Counted from the stretch's first letter, positions 9,359 to 16,545 are shown. The stretch: 34,252 bases of DNA from Fidelibacterota bacterium SCGC AAA003-L08 (GCA_000405805.1 ASPJ01000010.1:1-34252); one strand, 5' to 3'. The notes: generated by a model from the sequence alone, not told the origin. Program-made: numbers and translations.

Positions 9359-9451
9359 AAAGTAGCTTAATCTCCTTTAATTATATTTTTTTTCATATCT
9401 ATCTTAATATAAATTATACATTACTATTTTTTGCAAATAAAGGAACTTATA

Positions 9452-9688
9452 ATGCAATCAAAATATATTAGCGCAGTTGTTATCGCTTCTTTCATGGCAT
9501 TAATGACATTTTTCTCCTGGGGAACGAGTTCATCATCTGCCAGTAGTTATGGCAACAATTTTAATTTTTCATTCTCAGGCGCTTCTGTATCAGCTTCAGT
9601 AGATCCTTCATGGGGAATTTTTGCTTTTACATTATTTGCAATAGTATATTTTGTAATGTCAATCAATCTTCTTAAAAATCCAGAATAA
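9452..9688 (+). CDS. Small membrane protein of unknown function, upstream of the Sec-peroxiredoxin
   Basis: The ATG at 9452 is preferred over the upstream TTG at 9431 because AAAGGA sits about seven bases before it. The 78-residue product has a hydrophobic N-terminal segment (residues 5-24), a Ser/Gly-rich and Phe-rich middle (SSSSASSYGNNFNFSFSGAS) and a second span (GIFAFTLFAIVYFVMSINLL) ending in KNPE. It is not recognised as a named family. It lies 22 bases before the peroxiredoxin start and is probably in its operon, so a link to redox defence is possible but only by context. Confidence 0.7.
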   Translation: MQSKYISAVVIASFMALMTFFSWGTSSSSASSYGNNFNFSFSGASVSASVDPSWGIFAFTLFAIVYFVMSINLLKNPE

Positions 9689-9710
9689 TAATAAAACAAG
9701 GAATAATAGA

Positions 9711-10355
9711 ATGTTAGTAACAAAACAAGCACCAGGTTTCAAAGCAAATGCTGTGATGCCTGACAATACTTTTAAAGAAATATCTTTATCTGATTATAAA
9801 GATAAAAAAATAGTCCTATTTTTCTACCCCCTTGATTTTACATTTGTTTGACCATCTGAATTACTCGCTTTTCATAATCGTCTCGGTGAATTTGAAAAGC
9901 GAAATACCCAGGTTCTGGGTTGTTCAGTAGACTCACATTTTAGTCATCTTCGATGGAAAGAAATGGATGTAAATAGTGGTGGTATTGGAAAGGTAGGATA
10001 CCCTCTTATTAGTGATTTAGATAAGTCGATCGGAAGATCTTACGATGTTTTACTTGGAACATCGTCTGCAATGATTGAAACCGAAGAAGGTTTAGAATCA
10101 ACTTCTATGGGTGGAGGAGTTACTCTTAGAGGTTCTTTTTTAATTGATGAGAAAGGTGTTGTACGTCATTCAATTAGAAATGACCTGCCTCTAGGTAGAA
10201 ATATTGATGAAATGATTAGACTCATCGATGCATTAGATTTTCATAATTCTCATGGTGATGTATGCCCTGCTGGATGGAAAAAAGGTGATGAAGGTATGAA
10301 TCCAAGTGATGATGGAATGCGAAAATATATCGCTAAAAACGCAGACAAATTATAG
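9711..10355 (+). CDS. Typical 2-Cys peroxiredoxin with selenocysteine at the peroxidatic position
   Basis: From the ATG at 9711 (AAGGA about eight bases upstream) the frame runs through a TGA at 9849-9851 to a TAA at 10353-10355, giving 214 residues. The TGA is codon 47, in FYPLDFTFV-U-PSE, precisely the FTFVCPTE active site of AhpC/Prx1 peroxiredoxins with Cys replaced by Sec. The resolving cysteine is Cys185 in HGDVCPAGW, and GGGVTLRGSFLIDEKGVVRH is the normal family core. The enzyme would reduce hydrogen peroxide and organic peroxides in the cytoplasm, Sec giving faster peroxide attack. Simple gene callers would report only the 130-residue part from 9963 or miss the N-terminus. A nonsense pseudogene is unlikely because the only stop is at the one residue where Sec is expected. 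Confidence 0.9.
9849..9851 (+). other. In-frame UGA, probable selenocysteine codon (Sec47, peroxidatic)
   Basis: The TGA replaces the universally conserved peroxidatic Cys codon of a Prx1/AhpC enzyme. Both flanks stay in frame and encode conserved family residues, which strongly favours recoding over a mutation. Confidence 0.88.
9867..9900 (+). promoter_or_regulatory. SECIS-like hairpin for Sec47
   Basis: GCTTTTCA (9867-9874) pairs perfectly with TGAAAAGC (9893-9900), an 8-bp lower stem. Inside, ATCG (9877-9880) pairs with CGGT (9884-9887, one G-U) around the apical triplet TCT (9881-9883). The apical loop is 29 bases after the UGA, within the bacterial SECIS range. The whole element lies in the coding sequence just downstream of codon 47. 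Confidence 0.65.
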
Positions 10356-10384
10356 AAATAAATAGTTTTTAGTGTGAGTTAGCT

Positions 10385-10465
10385 GGAAGGGTGGACAACG
10401 GCTGTCGCGCGGTCTTGAAAACCGTCGCCCCATTGGGGTTGCAGGTTCGAATCCTGTCCCTTCCG
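10385..10465 (+). tRNA. tRNA-Ser (anticodon TGA)
   Basis: Acceptor arms GGAAGGG (10385-10391) and CCCTTCC (10458-10464) pair fully, with discriminator G10465. The anticodon loop CTTGAAA is closed by CGGT/ACCG and gives anticodon TGA (reads UCA). There is a long variable arm with CCCC/GGGG pairing, as expected for class II tRNA-Ser, and a T arm with TTCGAAT. The CCA end is not encoded. It is not tRNA-Sec: the anticodon is TGA, not TCA. Confidence 0.95.
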
Positions 10466-10469
10466 CAAT

Positions 10470-10555
10470 GGAGAGTTGGCAGAGCGGTAATGCAGCGGAT
10501 TGCTAATCCGTCATGCCTTAACAGGCATGCAAGAGTTCAAATCTCTTACTCTCCG
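10470..10555 (+). tRNA. tRNA-Ser (anticodon GCT)
   Basis: Acceptor GGAGAGT (10470-10476) pairs with ACTCTCC (10548-10554), discriminator G10555. The anticodon loop TTGCTAA is closed by CGGA/TCCG and gives GCT (reads AGC/AGU). The long variable arm ATGCCT-TAAC-AGGCAT confirms tRNA-Ser. The T loop is TTCAAAT. It lies four bases after the first tRNA-Ser, so they are probably one transcript. Confidence 0.95.
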
Positions 10556-10572
10556 CACGAGAAGATAAACTA

Positions 10573-10597
10573 CCCCTCTGTAAATGAGGGGTTTTTT
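10573..10597 (+). terminator. Rho-independent terminator after the tRNA pair
   Basis: CCCCTC (10573-10578), a 7-base loop and GAGGGG (10586-10591) form a perfect 6-bp GC-rich hairpin followed by TTTTTT (10592-10597). It ends the tRNA-Ser transcript and possibly the peroxiredoxin operon. Confidence 0.85.
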
Positions 10598-10656
10598 ATA
10601 AATCAGATAAAAGTTTTCAGTTACTCATTTATACTTATAAATACTATTAAATAGGC

Positions 10657-10683
10657 AGATTAGTACCCAAAGATTAGTACCCA
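10657..10683. repeat. Two-copy direct repeat AGATTAGTACCCA
   Basis: AGATTAGTACCCA occurs at 10657-10669 and again at 10671-10683, separated by one A. It could be a protein-binding pair or a trace of a duplication at a tRNA-proximal boundary; no matching copy was seen elsewhere in the window. Confidence 0.7.
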
Positions 10684-10846
10684 TGACCACTTTTGTATTA
10701 TAAATTGACATTACATTTTGGTAGTTGCTTATCCCTCTCAGATACCCCTCTCATTTCAGGAACAAAGAGGAACACCTTGTAGTTCTTATTTCAAAGGAGA
10801 GAGACACGATAGCCCTATCCCATCACAATTCCATTAATCATTTGTT

Positions 10847-10876
10847 TTGCCTAAACCCTTCAATGTTATTTATACT
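10847..10876 (+). promoter_or_regulatory. Possible promoter of the lipocalin-like lipoprotein gene
   Basis: TTGCCT (10847-10852) and TATACT (10871-10876) are 18 bases apart and lie about 55 bases before the ATG at 10932. The second box is good, the first moderate. AT richness makes this uncertain. Confidence 0.3.
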
Positions 10877-10931
10877 ATATAATGAGCAATCAAATATATT
10901 CAAGTAATTAACTACAAAGGAGATATTAATA

Positions 10932-11411
10932 ATGAAAAATAAACTATTTATTTTTTTACTTACTATAACAGCATTAATGATTATAGGCTGTGATAAAGAT
11001 GAAGATCCAGCTGTTAACCCATTACTGGGAACTTGGAACTTAACAGGGGTTGAAATAACTAATGATGAGGTAACTGAAGAAGAGTGTGAAGCTGCTGATA
11101 CAGAAGATGGAGTAGAAACAGCCTTTGCAAATGGTGAATGTGTTATCACATATACAGATCTATCAATATATATAGGAGATGATGTCACTGTGAGCTATGC
11201 ATTCAATGATGATTATGCATTCACACTGTCAGTAACAGATGCTGATGGTTCAGCAGTTAGTCAAACAGGTACATGGTCTGCTTCTGGAACTACATTAACA
11301 CTAATTTCAGATGATGAAGAAAATGATGATCTAGTAGGTACTTATTCAATTAGTGGTAATACATTAAGAGTTACTGATAACGATATGACTATGATATTTA
11401 CTAAACAATAA
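10932..11411 (+). CDS. Lipoprotein with lipocalin-like beta domain
   Basis: The 159-residue product starts with a lipoprotein signal peptide ending in LMIIGC (Cys20), then an Asp/Glu-rich linker. The body (LLGTWNLTGVEI ... YAFNDDYAFTLSVTDADGS ... QTGTWSASGTTLTLISDD ... LVGTYSISGNTLRVTDNDMTMIFTK) is the repeated GTW/GTY strand pattern of small lipocalin-like lipoproteins common in Bacteroidetes. These are surface or periplasmic proteins whose ligands are mostly unknown. A strong AAGGAG sits nine bases before the ATG. The next lipoprotein begins 17 bases downstream, suggesting co-transcription. Confidence 0.85.
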   Translation: MKNKLFIFLLTITALMIIGCDKDEDPAVNPLLGTWNLTGVEITNDEVTEEECEAADTEDGVETAFANGECVITYTDLSIYIGDDVTVSYAFNDDYAFTLSVTDADGSAVSQTGTWSASGTTLTLISDDEENDDLVGTYSISGNTLRVTDNDMTMIFTKQ

Positions 11412-11428
11412 TTAACTACTAAGGAACT

Positions 11429-11728
11429 ATGAAAAAAATATTAATACTATGTTTGTTTTTATTTGCCTGTGATGATGATAATTTGGATAAAAGTAGTTGT
11501 GTATTAGTTAAAGAAGCTCAAGAAGGAAATTATATTTACAATAAATATAAGTGCTATGAGGATGTATATACAGAAGAAGAATGTAGAGATTATGATAATG
11601 ATGGTTGGACATTTAATGTTTTTTCGGATACAAAATCCTGTAAATATCGTTGTGAAGATGAGGGGCGTGATACAGACCCTTCTTTAGGCATCATAGATTG
11701 TCCTATATATTATCATAAAGATGAGTAA
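11429..11728 (+). CDS. Small Cys-rich lipoprotein of unknown function
   Basis: The 99-residue product has a short signal peptide with lipobox LFLFAC (Cys14), followed by Asp-rich sequence and seven further cysteines (for example KYKCYED, EEECRDYDNDG, KSCKYRCEDEG). The even spacing suggests disulfides in an exported domain. I do not recognise the family. AAGGA precedes the ATG. It follows the lipocalin-like gene closely, and the first copy of the hairpin/promoter repeat begins about 50 bases after its stop. Confidence 0.75.
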   Translation: MKKILILCLFLFACDDDNLDKSSCVLVKEAQEGNYIYNKYKCYEDVYTEEECRDYDNDGWTFNVFSDTKSCKYRCEDEGRDTDPSLGIIDCPIYYHKDE

Positions 11729-11779
11729 ATGAAGAAACTACTACTTATAGTTACAAATATATTCAAGGAAACTAAATCT

Positions 11780-11862
11780 CCAACCCCACAAGGTCCAAAT
11801 GGTAGGGGAGGTCACATATAAAAACACCCACACACATTCTGATATAAAATTTGTAAATTAAC
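11780..11862 (+). repeat. Intergenic hairpin-promoter repeat, copy A
   Basis: Begins CCAACCCCACAAGGT, has a hairpin between CCCCAC (11784-11789) and GTAGGGG (one bulged A), then AAACACCCACACACATTCTG and ATATAAAATTTGTAAATTA. It ends two bases before the ATG of the lipoprotein at 11865. A stretch of about 38 bases is identical to copy B. Confidence 0.88.
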
Positions 11863-11864
11863 AT

Positions 11865-12623
11865 ATGCGTAACATATTCCTGATATCAATATCATTGTTT
11901 ATATTTTCCTGTGATGAAGAAGATAAAAATGAAATAGATATTGATATTGATTGGTTTATTGTTAAATCACCAAATACGCCTTTTATTGATGGAGCAGGTT
12001 CTGAAGGGTCAGAAGGAGATGGCTTAGGTTATTATTTTTATTACACAAACTCTTCAAATATAACAAATTTAAATATTGTAGAATCTATGCTCACAGATGA
12101 AGTAGGTAATGATTTAGGTTGTTGTGGGATAATTCTTCAAGGAGATGGAGAATTCCAGGTTGGAGAATCCTTGAGTAGTCTATTAGGAACTTTTGGATAT
12201 GCAGAGGATGTTGGTTTAGATGGTCTCCCAAACACTAATGATTATGGTGAAGGTGACGGTATTTGGCAACCAGGTGATGGCTGGATTGATGTGAATGGTA
12301 ATGGAATAGTAGATTTGGGAGGATTTGGTGAGACTGGATATGATACATATATTGCCCCTGACCCAAATAATTATAATGATGTCTGGCCACTTTCAAGTGG
12401 TATTTTATTATTCACTGCAAATGATGAAGAATTTTCTTTTGATTTAAGCGATTCCTATATTTTTTTAATGAATGCGGATAAAGTTTATAGGATTGAGTTC
12501 GAAGGTGAGCCTATACAAAGAATTATATATAATAAATATATGGAATATTTTACATTGTTTGGTTCAAGTGAATATCAAACAATAAGTTTTTCAAGTCCAA
12601 ACGAATTAATTGATTATAGGTAA
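11865..12623 (+). CDS. Acidic lipoprotein of unknown function
   Basis: The 252-residue product has a lipoprotein signal peptide ending LFIFSC (Cys16) and a very acidic linker (DEEDKNEIDIDIDW). The body holds a Gly/Asp-rich segment with GDGWIDVNGNGIVDLGGFGE, a calcium-loop-like pattern, and two adjacent cysteines (GCCG). No named family is recognised. The start region lacks a ribosome site; the upstream repeat ends two bases before the ATG, so the mRNA may be leaderless. Its first 20 residues closely match those of the next gene, so promoter and signal sequence appear to have been duplicated together. Confidence 0.75.
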   Translation: MRNIFLISISLFIFSCDEEDKNEIDIDIDWFIVKSPNTPFIDGAGSEGSEGDGLGYYFYYTNSSNITNLNIVESMLTDEVGNDLGCCGIILQGDGEFQVGESLSSLLGTFGYAEDVGLDGLPNTNDYGEGDGIWQPGDGWIDVNGNGIVDLGGFGETGYDTYIAPDPNNYNDVWPLSSGILLFTANDEEFSFDLSDSYIFLMNADKVYRIEFEGEPIQRIIYNKYMEYFTLFGSSEYQTISFSSPNELIDYR

Positions 12624-12644
12624 GTAGAAACCTTAACCAAATCC

Positions 12645-12727
12645 CCAACCCCACAAGGTTCAAATGGTGGGGGACATCGCATAAAAAAACACCCACACAC
12701 ATTCTGATATAAAATTTGTAAATTATT
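12645..12727 (+). repeat. Intergenic hairpin-promoter repeat, copy B
   Basis: CCCCAC (12649-12654) pairs perfectly with GTGGGG (12667-12672) around a 12-base loop, followed by the shared ACACCCACACACATTCTG and ATATAAAATTTGTAAATTA words. The repeat ends just before the ATG at 12730. Confidence 0.88.
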
Positions 12728-12729
12728 AT

Positions 12730-13872
12730 ATGCGTAAAATATTCATGATATTATCATTATTCATATTTTCTTGTGATGAAGAAGAAAAAGAATATGTTAG
12801 GGGATGTACTGATGAGGCTGCTTGCAATTTCAATCCTGATGCTGAGGTAACTTTTTTAAATGATAGTTGTGTTTATTTACCGGAAGGTAATGGATATTGG
12901 AATTATGGAGAAAACTATATAGATGAACCAGATGGTATTTGCGGTGAAGGAGATGATTACATTGATTTTAATGGAAATGGTATTTGTGATACGGAGAATG
13001 GTGATACTTTCTTGAATGATATTGCAGGAAATGGTGTTTGGGATTGGGAAGATTTAAATCAGAATGGGGTTTGTGATGAAGGTGAATGTGAAGAATTTAT
13101 TGATGAATCCAATTATGATTGTGATGGAAATTGTACAGCAGAAGTTGATTGCAATGGTGAATGTGGAGGTGATAATTCTATATGTTTAGGCTGCATGTCT
13201 CCATCCGCATGTAATTTTGATCCACAAGCAACCATACCTAATAGTTCCTGCATACAACCTATAGGCTGCAATAACTGGTGTCCTGAAGATAATGGCTCTC
13301 CAGGAGAAGTAGATTGTGCAGGAGAGTGTGGTGGCACAGCATCTATTGATGATTGCGGTCTATGTACTGGTGGAAATACAAGTAATGCCCCAAACTATAT
13401 TCAAGATTGTAATGGTGATTGTTTAGGTAGTGCTTTTATTGATGATTGTGGTATATGTACATCTGGGAATACAGGCTTTACACCTAATTTTTTAGAAGAT
13501 GAATGTGGTGTTTGTAATGGTGATAACAGTTTATGTGCAGATGAGTGCGGTATACCAAATGGCATAGGGGCATCATACGATTGCGGAGGTCTGTGTGGTG
13601 GATTTCAATGTTCAAGTGATGATTGTTCAGCACCATGGAATCCAAACTATGATTGTTGGGACAACTGTATTGTGAATATAGATTGTAATGGCATATGTGA
13701 TGGGAATGGATGTTTTAATCAAGATTGCAATGGATACCCGTCTGAATTATTTGATTGTAACGGGGATTGTCTTGATGTATTTAATCCAGGATGCCCTTGT
13801 GGGTATTACGAACAGGAATGTCAGTATGGTAATGGACCTACTTGTATTCCTAATGGTGAAACTTGTCCTTAG
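12730..13872 (+). CDS. Cys/Asp/Gly-repeat lipoprotein
   Basis: The 380-residue product has a lipoprotein signal peptide (LFIFSC, Cys15) nearly identical to that of the preceding gene. The rest is built of short repeats of the types DCNGDCxG, DDCGxCTxGNT, ECGVCNGDNS and GCTDEAACNFNPDA, with about 50 cysteines. Such repeats are typical of large exported proteins in Marinimicrobia-like genomes and probably form disulfide- or calcium-stabilised stalks. Here the repeats form a stand-alone lipidated protein without a sorting tail. Ligand and role are unknown. It may be a surface spacer, or a fragment of a larger adhesin family. Confidence 0.8.
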   Translation: MRKIFMILSLFIFSCDEEEKEYVRGCTDEAACNFNPDAEVTFLNDSCVYLPEGNGYWNYGENYIDEPDGICGEGDDYIDFNGNGICDTENGDTFLNDIAGNGVWDWEDLNQNGVCDEGECEEFIDESNYDCDGNCTAEVDCNGECGGDNSICLGCMSPSACNFDPQATIPNSSCIQPIGCNNWCPEDNGSPGEVDCAGECGGTASIDDCGLCTGGNTSNAPNYIQDCNGDCLGSAFIDDCGICTSGNTGFTPNFLEDECGVCNGDNSLCADECGIPNGIGASYDCGGLCGGFQCSSDDCSAPWNPNYDCWDNCIVNIDCNGICDGNGCFNQDCNGYPSELFDCNGDCLDVFNPGCPCGYYEQECQYGNGPTCIPNGETCP

Positions 13873-13928
13873 GACTCAAGATATCATTTCTTAAAGTTAT
13901 TAAGAAATAATCTAATTTAAATAATTCC

Positions 13929-13943
13929 CCAACCCCACAAGGT
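13929..13943 (+). repeat. Intergenic repeat, degenerate copy C
   Basis: Only the CCAACCCCACAAGGT head is kept, followed by unrelated sequence up to the small gene at 13993. The hairpin partner and the TATAAAATTTG tail are missing. Confidence 0.6.
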
Positions 13944-13992
13944 TTCAGAATAGTAAGTACCACATAGTCAGTAGAAATTGTTAAATTAAAGT

Positions 13993-14151
13993 ATGAAAAA
14001 ATATATACCTATAATCACAATTACAGCTATTACAGCTATTCTTGTTACTATAATATCAAAGATATTAGGGGGAGAATCAGAATCAAATTTACCTTTATTT
14101 GTTAGTGTAACTATACTACCAATTTTATATTTTTTAATTGGAAAGAAATAA
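13993..14151 (+). CDS. Small two-span membrane protein (52 residues)
   Basis: The product is 52 residues, with an N-terminal KKY followed by a span (IPIITITAITAILVTIIS), a short polar loop (KILGGESESNLP) and a second span (LFVSVTILPILYFLIG) ending GKK. It sits between copies C and D of the repeat, with the start placed as in the other cassette genes. It is too short for many gene callers. It is not recognised. A competing minus-strand frame over the same bases lacks the context, so the plus frame is preferred. Confidence 0.55.
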   Translation: MKKYIPIITITAITAILVTIISKILGGESESNLPLFVSVTILPILYFLIGKK

Positions 14152-14154
14152 TAC

Positions 14155-14233
14155 CCAACCCCACAAGGTCTAAATAGTGGGGCATCGCATATAAAAACAC
14201 CCGCACACTCTGATATAAAATTTGTAAATTTAT
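14155..14233 (+). repeat. Intergenic hairpin-promoter repeat, copy D
   Basis: CCCCAC (14159-14164) pairs with GTGGGG (14177-14182), then AACACCCGCACAC, TCTGATATAAAATTTG and TAAATT up to the ATG at 14236. It is slightly diverged from A and B (4-base gap), but stem and AT tail are intact. Confidence 0.85.
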
Positions 14234-14235
14234 AT

Positions 14236-16545
14236 ATGTCTTGCAAGATAGAAAGAAAGTTTGCAGCGATAATGTTTACAGATATCGCTGGCTATACAGA
14301 GCAGATGTCTAAGGATGAAAATAAAGCCTTTTCTCTAATTCAAAAGAAAAGAGAACTTTTACTCCCACTTGTAGAGAAATACGAAGGAAAACTGATAAAA
14401 GAAATTGGTGATGGTACACTCACCAGATACTTTAAAGCCGATAATGCGATTGACTGTGCCAGCACCTTCCAATCCAAAACAAATGCAGATTTAAATGTCA
14501 GAGCAGGTATCCATGCAGGTGAGGTGATCATCGACAAGAAAGATGTTTTTGGAGATGTAGTTAATATCGCCAGCAGACTAGAGTCTATTGCTGTTCCAGG
14601 TAGCATTTTAGTATCTAAAGAAACGATTGATAAACTAGAGATGTCTGATAAGGTAGAGCTGGTATCCCTGGGGATGCAGTCCCTGAAAGGGGTGGGACGG
14701 CTTATTGAAGTATATGCGATTAAAGGTGAAAACTTAATTGTACCAAACCCTGAGGATTATGAAGATACGAAGATTGCTGTTCACTCTGATAAGGAGGTAC
14801 CATCAATTGCGATTATACCATTTGAGAATAAGGGCAAAGAAGAAGATGATTATTTTGCCTATGGCATATCAGTAGATTTAATCTCTGATTTAACATCTGC
14901 AGGGTTAATTAGAGTAGCTAGCAAGAAACAGATAGATGAAGCTGGAAATATCCCACAAGATGAAATAGCAAAAAAATTAGATGTACGATACATAGCAAAT
15001 GGGGAACTCTGGCGTATAGGTAAAATGTTCCAGATATCAGTCGAACTATATGATATTAAAAATAATAGCGTTGTATGGTCAGATAGATGGCAAGAAAAAT
15101 GGGATAGCCTTCCAAAAATTAAAATGAATTTATCAGATGGATTATTAAAAACACTAAATACTAAGCAAAGTAATAAAGTTGAGATAATATCAGAAAATGT
15201 AAAAGCTTATGAATTTTATCTTAAAGCAAAGTTTATCTATTTAACTAGAAAAGATGATAAAGATATAAATTCAGTAAAAGAATTATTAGAAAGAGCAATA
15301 AAACTTGATGATAAATTAATTGAAGCAAAGCATATGATTGGAAATATATATGCTGATAAAGGGAATATAGATAGGGCTATCAAAATATTTAAGTCACTAC
15401 TTATTCAATGTAGAAAACTTAATTATAATATTGGTATTGGACGTTGTTTTGGAAGTATAGGCATATTGTACGGAAATACAGATAATAATGAAAAATATTT
15501 AGCATATTCAAATAAAGCTCTACAAATACTTAAGAATATTAATGATAAAGATGGAATGGGGACTGCTCTTCAAAATATATCAATCTTTTATTATAATAAA
15601 GGTAATTATAATGAGTCTTTGAAATATGCAAGAGAATCGATGAAAATTAGAAGAAAATTAGACGATAAGTATGATATTTCTAGAGCTTATAATTCTTTTG
15701 GTATGATTTATAATGAGATGGGCGAAAATAATAAAGCAATGTATAATTATAAGAAGGCACTTAAAATTGCTAAAGATCTTGAGTTTTCTTATTTAACATG
15801 TATATTATTGATGAATATTGGAAATGTCCAATTAGCAAATAGAAAATTTGATAAGGCAATTGAAAATTATAATAGATCATATAAAATATCTAAAAGTATT
15901 TCATCTATTGAGCAAATAGTCCTAAATCTAAATAATTTAGCTAGTGCTTATATATATAAGAATAAGTTCCAAAAAGCCTTGACCCTGTTTTCTGAGTCGA
16001 TTGAATATTCCAAGAAAACTGGAAATAAAAACCATTTAAGTCTGGGATATGGAAATTCTGCAATTATTTATTTGGAGATAGGTGACTATACTCAAGCTTT
16101 AAATTTGTTTAAAATTTCTTATAAATATTCCAAGCAGTTAGGTGGAATGAAGATGATATGTTTTAATTTAAAGTCTATTGGAATAGTTTACTTTTATAAG
16201 AAACAATACAATAAATCTTTGCAATACTTAGAAAAAGCATATAAAACATTAAAAGAACTTGAAATTAATGATTATGAAATGGATATGTTTGAAACCATTC
16301 TATTTATGTTTAGTAATTATAAAAAAATTGGAAGAAAGTATAATAAAAGTGAACTTATTATGTTAGCAGAAAAACAAACTAAGATTGAATCGAGTCATTA
16401 TTTATTATTATATGAGCTGTTAAATAAAAAAATCTATTTAGAAACAGCATACAATTTTATAAAAAAAGAAAAAGACTCTGAATATTTTGATTATCCAATC
16501 CCTAAAACAATCACACAAGAATACAATAAAGTATTCAAAAAATAA
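14236..16545 (+). CDS. Class III nucleotidyl cyclase fused to TolB-like domain and TPR repeats
   Basis: The 769-residue product has three parts. Residues 8-165 are a class III adenylate/guanylate cyclase catalytic domain with metal Asp16 (FTDIAGYT), Asp59 (IGDG) and the transition-state pair Asn110/Arg114 (FGDVVNIASRLE). Residues 185-310 match the TolB/FlgO N-terminal-like domain (SIAIIPFENKGKEEDDYFAYG...). From about 315 to 690 there are TPR helices (YNKGNYNESLKYARESMKIR and similar). No membrane span is present, so it is probably a cytoplasmic signalling cyclase regulated through the TPR region. The cyclase part looks less AT-rich than the TPR part, hinting at a composite origin. Repeat copy D supplies its likely promoter. 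Confidence 0.88.
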   Translation: MSCKIERKFAAIMFTDIAGYTEQMSKDENKAFSLIQKKRELLLPLVEKYEGKLIKEIGDGTLTRYFKADNAIDCASTFQSKTNADLNVRAGIHAGEVIIDKKDVFGDVVNIASRLESIAVPGSILVSKETIDKLEMSDKVELVSLGMQSLKGVGRLIEVYAIKGENLIVPNPEDYEDTKIAVHSDKEVPSIAIIPFENKGKEEDDYFAYGISVDLISDLTSAGLIRVASKKQIDEAGNIPQDEIAKKLDVRYIANGELWRIGKMFQISVELYDIKNNSVVWSDRWQEKWDSLPKIKMNLSDGLLKTLNTKQSNKVEIISENVKAYEFYLKAKFIYLTRKDDKDINSVKELLERAIKLDDKLIEAKHMIGNIYADKGNIDRAIKIFKSLLIQCRKLNYNIGIGRCFGSIGILYGNTDNNEKYLAYSNKALQILKNINDKDGMGTALQNISIFYYNKGNYNESLKYARESMKIRRKLDDKYDISRAYNSFGMIYNEMGENNKAMYNYKKALKIAKDLEFSYLTCILLMNIGNVQLANRKFDKAIENYNRSYKISKSISSIEQIVLNLNNLASAYIYKNKFQKALTLFSESIEYSKKTGNKNHLSLGYGNSAIIYLEIGDYTQALNLFKISYKYSKQLGGMKMICFNLKSIGIVYFYKKQYNKSLQYLEKAYKTLKELEINDYEMDMFETILFMFSNYKKIGRKYNKSELIMLAEKQTKIESSHYLLLYELLNKKIYLETAYNFIKKEKDSEYFDYPIPKTITQEYNKVFKK

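Larger units (their letters stand above)
10598..10931. other. Intergenic stretch without a supported gene
   Basis: About 330 bases between the tRNA terminator and the first lipoprotein. It holds a two-copy direct repeat, a possible promoter and a clear ribosome site (AAGGAG at 10917-10922). Short open frames here have no coding character. Several short CCCTCTC-like and GGAGAGAG-like words occur, with no clear structure. Confidence 0.6.

Noticed and set aside
9963..10355. Short 130-residue peroxiredoxin-like gene
   Set aside because: It is the C-terminal part of the Sec-peroxiredoxin that starts at 9711; alone it would lack the active site.
10385..10465. tRNA-Sec next to the selenoprotein genes
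   Set aside because: The anticodon is TGA (Ser), not TCA, and the acceptor stem is 7 bp, not the extended stem of tRNA-Sec.
10391..10654. Open frame across the tRNA region
   Set aside because: It overlaps both tRNA-Ser genes and the terminator and has no protein character.
11729..11821. 30-codon frame running into repeat copy A
   Set aside because: The frame is not kept in copies B and D, so the repeat is noncoding; the N-terminal part is too short to support.
13113..13337. Minus-strand frame opposite the Cys-rich lipoprotein
   Set aside because: A shadow produced by the repetitive plus-strand coding sequence.
11780..14235. Integron attC-like sites between cassettes
   Set aside because: The repeats lack paired GTTRRRY/RYYYAAC core sites at both ends, and they abut start codons on the same side like promoters; no integrase is present.
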